9,454 bases of DNA, taken from assembly GCA_900555955.1 (NCBI GenBank), contig USNA01000025.1, positions 1 to 9,454 on the forward strand, in the 5' to 3' direction. Below the pieces are notes generated by a model. That model was given only the letters and a program-made list of their open reading frames with translations, did not search any database and had not been told where the DNA came from. The translations under genes and the position numbers were made by a program. This document shows, piece after piece, positions 7,301 to 9,454 of this stretch (its first letter is position 1; the number at the start of each line of letters is the position of its first letter). The stretch is from an uncultured Collinsella sp. (GTDB lineage: Bacteria > Actinomycetota > Coriobacteriia > Coriobacteriales > Coriobacteriaceae).

Positions 7301-9117
7301 GCGATCTTGACCGGACAGCCGTCATAGACAAGCGCAGCGCTCTGAGAGCTCGTTGCCTTGGACATGGAGAGCTTGTACGTGGCCGTCAGGTACTTTTTGG
7401 GCTCGCCGTTCTCGTCCTTGCCATATTCGCACTCGCTGTTGCGGAACGGGCCCACGCACGATGCACGAACGCCCAAACCGTCAGCTTCGACCTTCCACTT
7501 ATGCTGGTGAATGGTCTCGCGGAAGGTGAGGTCGCCGTTAAGGTTCACGACCTCGTACTTGTCGGAGTTGTCGTCGTTCTCGGACGAGCCGTCTGGCACA
7601 ACGCCTTCGATCTTGTTGGATTCGCAGGTGCCAAGGGCACGCGACTTTACGCCATTACTGTCCGCAGTCTCCTCAATCGAGATCCAAACATTCTCTCCAA
7701 AGCCTCCGCGTACGGAGAAGTCAGACGCGATATTCAGCGCCGGGACGTTGGCATCGACACTCTTTTTCTTCGGGACATACAGGCTCTTGGCGGTTCCCGT
7801 AGCTTTATCAGCTTCAGTGTACTTGTCGCCATAATTAGTATCGTCGGCGTGGCTGTTCTTCCAGTAGCTCGCGATTTCCGGCGATCCATTGAGGGTAAGG
7901 GTCCCGGCGGCGTAAACCACGCACGTATTGCCGCGCGCGCCATAGCGAGAAATTTCGCCACCGTTTATGTTGCAGCGAGCGCTTCGTGCAACATTAAGGG
8001 CATCGACTGTCAAAGTGTTGTCGGCCGAGCTCGAACGCGTGCTGTGGAAGTTGCTCATCGTGCAGCTGTTGAGGTTGACCGTAGCGTTGGTGACGCCCAT
8101 CACGCCGGCGACGGCATAGGTATTAAGAATAGAGGAGTTAGCAAAATAACGAGACGCTTCAACTGAGCTGTAGCTCTTGTTCGTCTGCCTGACGCCCAGG
8201 TTCTCCCCATTGCTGCCACTGAAGCTGCAATTGTTGAACGTCGCTGTCAACTTTGCGACAGCGCTTCCGTCTTTGGGCATCTTGAAACTGCTGTTGCCAT
8301 CGACGGAAACAGCACCATTGAAGTCTCCGGACGTATCGTAAAACACACAGTCGGTAAAAGTCGCTGTGAAGGAGTTGGTATTGCCGCCAGTCGTACTCCG
8401 GCCCTCGCGGAAGAGGTGTACGGGGACGGCATACTCTTGGGCGTTGCCCGCCACTGCGCCCGATTTGCCAACATAGTCCTGGATCTTAAGTTTTTCGAAC
8501 TTGGCGGTCAGCTCGCCCTCGGCGCTGCCCAGGGAAATCGCAGGCACCTTTTGGTTAACCCTACTGCTGTACGAGAGGAAGAAGTTCTGAGAACCGTCGC
8601 CAATCCCCAGATTAACCGAGATGTCTCCCAAAGCATTTTTGTAGCCACCGTCGTAATAACGGTCGGTCAAAAAGCCGCTTACGGACTGACGCCCTCCATT
8701 CTGATCATGAAAGCTGACGCACGGGTTGTTGATACCGATGAACTCGATATTGCTGCCCTGTTTAATGTTGAACAGCCATCGAGTTTGCCCAACTAACGAG
8801 TTCGTACTGCCGTTCACGTAGACCGTGCCATCAATGTAAATCGTCACGGGGTTATACGAAGTCGCGTTCGGAACGTCGATGACGTAGCCCGAGGAGGGTG
8901 TGGTCTGTTTTTCGCTCGTCCTGAGCACATAGCAACCAGGCTCGGTGATTTTAACGGGCTCTTTGCCTGCCTGTCCAAGCGACAGAACTTGCGTATTAGC
9001 AGGTACCTGTGTCTCGGCACTGGCCACGGCCGGCGTCGCCACGAGTGCGCATGCTACGGTGGCGATACCCAGCAGACGCGTCAACGCAGCGCGCATCCCC
9101 ATCTTCTTCTCCCTCAT
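3673..9117 (-). CDS. Giant secreted repeat protein (surface adhesin-like), cut short by an amber codon
   Basis: The read frame gives 1814 residues; with the downstream part it would be about 2213. The ATG at 9115-9117 has AAGGGAG (9125-9131) 7 nt upstream. A signal peptide covers 1-34 (KK-M-GMR, hydrophobic core, cleavage after ASA). Residues about 35-530 look like a right-handed beta-helix: repeated short strands such as TATFTDCVFY (251-260), TATFNNCSFS (291-300), VNLNSCTMSNF (347-357) and NINGGEIS (383-390). From about 537 follow MBG-like modules marked by six YDGxxH motifs (near 705, 796, 1146, 1306, 1607, 1766) and two KTYGExDP motifs (near 1223, 1683), an Ig-like module (about 1020-1090), and CxxC motifs (near 967, 1001, 1122, 1584). 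Two units of about 460 residues are in tandem. The likely role is extracellular binding; no catalytic motif was seen. The TAG at 3673-3675 removes the wall anchor. A response regulator lies divergently upstream. Confidence 0.85.
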   Translation of the reverse strand: MREKKMGMRAALTRLLGIATVACALVATPAVASAETQVPANTQVLSLGQAGKEPVKITEPGCYVLRTSEKQTTPSSGYVIDVPNATSYNPVTIYIDGTVYVNGSTNSLVGQTRWLFNIKQGSNIEFIGINNPCVSFHDQNGGRQSVSGFLTDRYYDGGYKNALGDISVNLGIGDGSQNFFLSYSSRVNQKVPAISLGSAEGELTAKFEKLKIQDYVGKSGAVAGNAQEYAVPVHLFREGRSTTGGNTNSFTATFTDCVFYDTSGDFNGAVSVDGNSSFKMPKDGSAVAKLTATFNNCSFSGSNGENLGVRQTNKSYSSVEASRYFANSSILNTYAVAGVMGVTNATVNLNSCTMSNFHSTRSSSADNTLTVDALNVARSARCNINGGEISRYGARGNTCVVYAAGTLTLNGSPEIASYWKNSHADDTNYGDKYTEADKATGTAKSLYVPKKKSVDANVPALNIASDFSVRGGFGENVWISIEETADSNGVKSRALGTCESNKIEGVVPDGSSENDDNSDKYEVVNLNGDLTFRETIHQHKWKVEADGLGVRASCVGPFRNSECEYGKDENGEPKKYLTATYKLSMSKATSSQSAALVYDGCPVKIALNKDGAWNLEQMGVTASDEFTWYQCKSQADAEAYKNGTKLKGAPTDAGYYYVVTSFKTASGQTLEGKKSFEISQRRLVKNQSYKFTLKDGGKGAGKYAYDGKEHQPVVESAKFKNGAGEWVDLVEGKDYELSARSESGLKQTEPGQYECIVIGKGNFTTDGGTTSVLTLKWEIVDVSRFDLEVAGFDGTYDGDEHGITVNVKNDPVPADMKIEYREDGGDWTTDKPTYRNAAEHTTSYRVTASDYLTVTGSATVKISKADQKAPTGLVGNNWTTCSSKDGSISGVTKAMEYRHGSSGSYQKIPSDGKLTGLTKSGTYYVRFAEDSNHNASADAEVKIEQGPHAVADNAAWKPNGEGSHVKVCKYCKKTQEHQPCRWKYEIVTPATPEADGVRQKVCRVCSGRWDEERYTYVDTYAPTIYDLWVDKAYCESVSFDVFDDRDETVAVTDNGKELKAGKDGKYTVKAAEGDAGTEHVIVATDTAGNKETITIKMYAEHAYKWTIDKQPTVTETGSKHGTCSVCGHESGALEIPALAVKGYSGKYDGKDHSVDASALPEGAVVEYKAADGSWTSDAPSIRDAGSVTVDYRVTIDDAAVDGKVTLEVKPRAITVAAQDASKTYGEDDPKFTYDVTSGELVEGESLQGIEIEREDCDAVRDGGYALHLTQPEGANSNYKITFKDGTFTIGKRELSVTWDTTTEFTYDGEKHCPQAKLHNVIEGDDVSAYVDGAKVKAGTYTAKITELTGDDAGNYKLPAEGLTCEFSIKKAPQGAPKVQATAETVSGKSDGKITGVDAKMEWRAKGSGEYQGVPDGVTEITDCAVGTYEVRYRADSDHDASSATEVTVNAGGKLVVTLPAKQVGYTITASPDELDWHGSTTLTVGIESGYFTDNDSYAVKVNNAVVTPDVRGEFTVQNAESDLVVAVEGVRKHEAVNDEWLSDDSTHWHQCACGDKIDEAKHDFEWVVVKAPTATEKGSKQQKCKVCGHKLAEVEIPAAAIVGYSDEYDGAYHTVDATSLPEGATAQYSTDGKNWSPEAPKIKDVGTLTVAYQVTIDGATAEGEVTLEVKPRAITVAADTSSKTYGEADPVFTWAITSGELVEGESLQGIEITREDDDNVRDGGYALHLTQAKDANPNYNITFVDGVFTINQRVLTVKWGTSEFVYDGKEHCPEATLGNVIDDDDLGATVEGSQTEVGTYTATLTALKGKAAGT
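4369..5751 (-). repeat. Tandem unit 1 (1383 nt) of the surface-protein gene
   Basis: Measured from one CxVCGH motif (5751) to the next (4368), this unit encodes, in order, a YDGxxH module, a KTYGEDDP-type MBG-like module, a second YDGxxH module ending in LPAEGLTCEFSIK, a METVS/MEWR module, and a CxC motif. It retains the Tyr codon (5053-5055) that corresponds to the amber codon in unit 2, exactly 1380 nt away. Confidence 0.75.
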
Positions 9118-9167
9118 CGTTCAGCTCCCTTGCCCCTATGCTTTCGCGATGTCCGATATCGCTTGGC

Positions 9168-9203
9168 GCTGGCGGCCGGCATGGCCCCTCGCCAGCCGCC
9201 AGC
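9168..9203 (-). repeat. 9-bp GC-rich inverted repeat in the leader of the surface-protein gene
   Basis: GCTGGCGGC (9168-9176) and GCCGCCAGC (9195-9203) are exact reverse complements around an 18-nt loop. If transcription starts near the candidate promoter at 9211-9239, this hairpin is in the 5' leader about 50 nt before the ribosome binding site and could influence mRNA stability or translation. No T-tract follows it on the minus strand. Confidence 0.45.
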
Positions 9204-9210
9204 TCAAATC

Positions 9211-9239
9211 GACATATATATCCACCTGGTATTGTGCAA
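9211..9239 (-). promoter_or_regulatory. Candidate promoter of the surface-protein gene
   Basis: On the minus strand TTGCAC (9234-9239) is followed by an AT-rich TATATATG tract. A 17-nt spacing gives TATGTC (9211-9216) as -10, and a 15-nt spacing gives TATATG (9213-9218). Neither is a strong match, but this is the only AT-rich patch in the divergent region. It would give a leader of about 85-90 nt. Confidence 0.3.
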
Positions 9240-9273
9240 CCGCATGTTTTGACACCCTGCCGCTCGGCGCGAG

Positions 9274-9293
9274 TTGCGCACCGTGGGGCGCAA
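9274..9293. promoter_or_regulatory. Inverted repeat TTGCGC-N8-GCGCAA in the divergent region; candidate operator
   Basis: Two exact 6-bp arms (9274-9279 and 9288-9293) flank an 8-nt spacer, a size typical of a dimeric regulator site. It lies between the two divergent start codons, 68 nt upstream of the response-regulator ATG. A TTGACA (9249-9254) precedes it on the plus strand, but no good -10 follows. Function is inferred from position only. Confidence 0.35.
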
Positions 9294-9360
9294 ATGGAAC
9301 GCACCCCCGCGGGTGGCGCGTGCACGATGTGGCAAAATCGAGGTACTAAGGGGGCCCGAT

Positions 9361-9454
9361 ATGCTCAAAATCATCGCCTGCGACGACGACGTCGCCTTTC
9401 TAGATAACCTGCACCGCATGATCAACCGCTGGTCGGCCGAGACGGGTACGGCGG
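9361..9454 (+). CDS. Response regulator receiver domain, N-terminal 31 residues; runs off the right edge
   Basis: Phosphoacceptor part of a two-component system. The ATG at 9361-9363 is preceded by AAGGGGG (9348-9354) at 6 nt. The protein begins MLKIIACDDDVAFLDNL, the usual first beta strand and acidic cluster (D8-D10) of a receiver domain; the ACDDD...FL..L form resembles regulators of the LytTR/AgrA type, but the output domain is outside the window, so the subfamily is a guess. The phosphorylated Asp, expected near residue 50-55, is also outside. It is transcribed divergently from the giant surface-protein gene, which makes that gene a plausible target. Confidence 0.8.
   Translation, partial: MLKIIACDDDVAFLDNLHRMINRWSAETGTA

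Noticed and set aside
5734..8166. Plus-strand open frame of 810 codons
   Set aside because: It mirrors the minus-strand gene through codon bias; no domain, signal peptide or ribosome binding site supports it. The plus-strand frames at 4687-5721 and 138-938 were rejected for the same reason.
9249..9277. Promoter for the response regulator at TTGACA 9249-9254
   Set aside because: The -35 box is perfect, but at 16-18 nt downstream there is only GC-rich sequence with no -10 likeness.
1..9454. CRISPR array, tRNA or rRNA genes, transposase genes
   Set aside because: No regularly spaced short direct repeats, no cloverleaf or rRNA sequence and no transposase motif were recognised on either strand.

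Overview
The window looks like the chromosome of a high-GC, Gram-positive gut actinobacterium, most likely a Collinsella-type member of the Coriobacteriia. The grounds are the high GC content, strong AAGGGAG-type ribosome binding sites, a NadA/NadB pair for NAD synthesis, and a very large sortase-anchored repeat protein with an LPESG sorting motif. The genus is an inference, because no marker gene is present.

Layout. Everything complete in the window is on the minus strand; the only plus-strand gene is cut at the right edge. Positions 1-908 hold the first 302 codons of nadB (L-aspartate oxidase), which starts at a GTG. Positions 965-1990 hold nadA (quinolinate synthase). The two genes form a nadA-nadB operon that makes quinolinate from aspartate for NAD. 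Upstream of nadA, 1991-2475 is a non-coding stretch crowded with inverted repeats: a 19-bp perfect palindrome overlapping the probable nadA promoter (2026-2075), a 23-bp perfect inverted repeat (2095-2163), a 209-bp element with long near-perfect terminal inverted repeats (2197-2405), and the terminator of the next gene (2421-2463).

Positions 2476-9117 (70% of the window) are one giant cell-surface protein gene: signal peptide, beta-helix-like N-terminal region, MBG-like and Ig-like modules, two tandem units of about 460 residues with CxC/CxxC cysteine motifs, a Thr-rich wall-spanning stretch, LPESG, a hydrophobic segment and a KRR tail. It is interrupted at 3673-3675 by an in-frame amber TAG where the homologous repeat copy has Tyr. 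As read, translation gives a secreted 1814-residue protein without its anchor, and the remaining 398 codons, still open and well conserved, are orphaned.

A 243-bp divergent intergenic region (9118-9360) separates this gene from the start of a plus-strand response regulator (9361 to the window end), which may control the surface protein. The points most worth checking are the amber codon, the promoter-overlapping palindrome of nadA, and the 209-bp inverted-repeat element.
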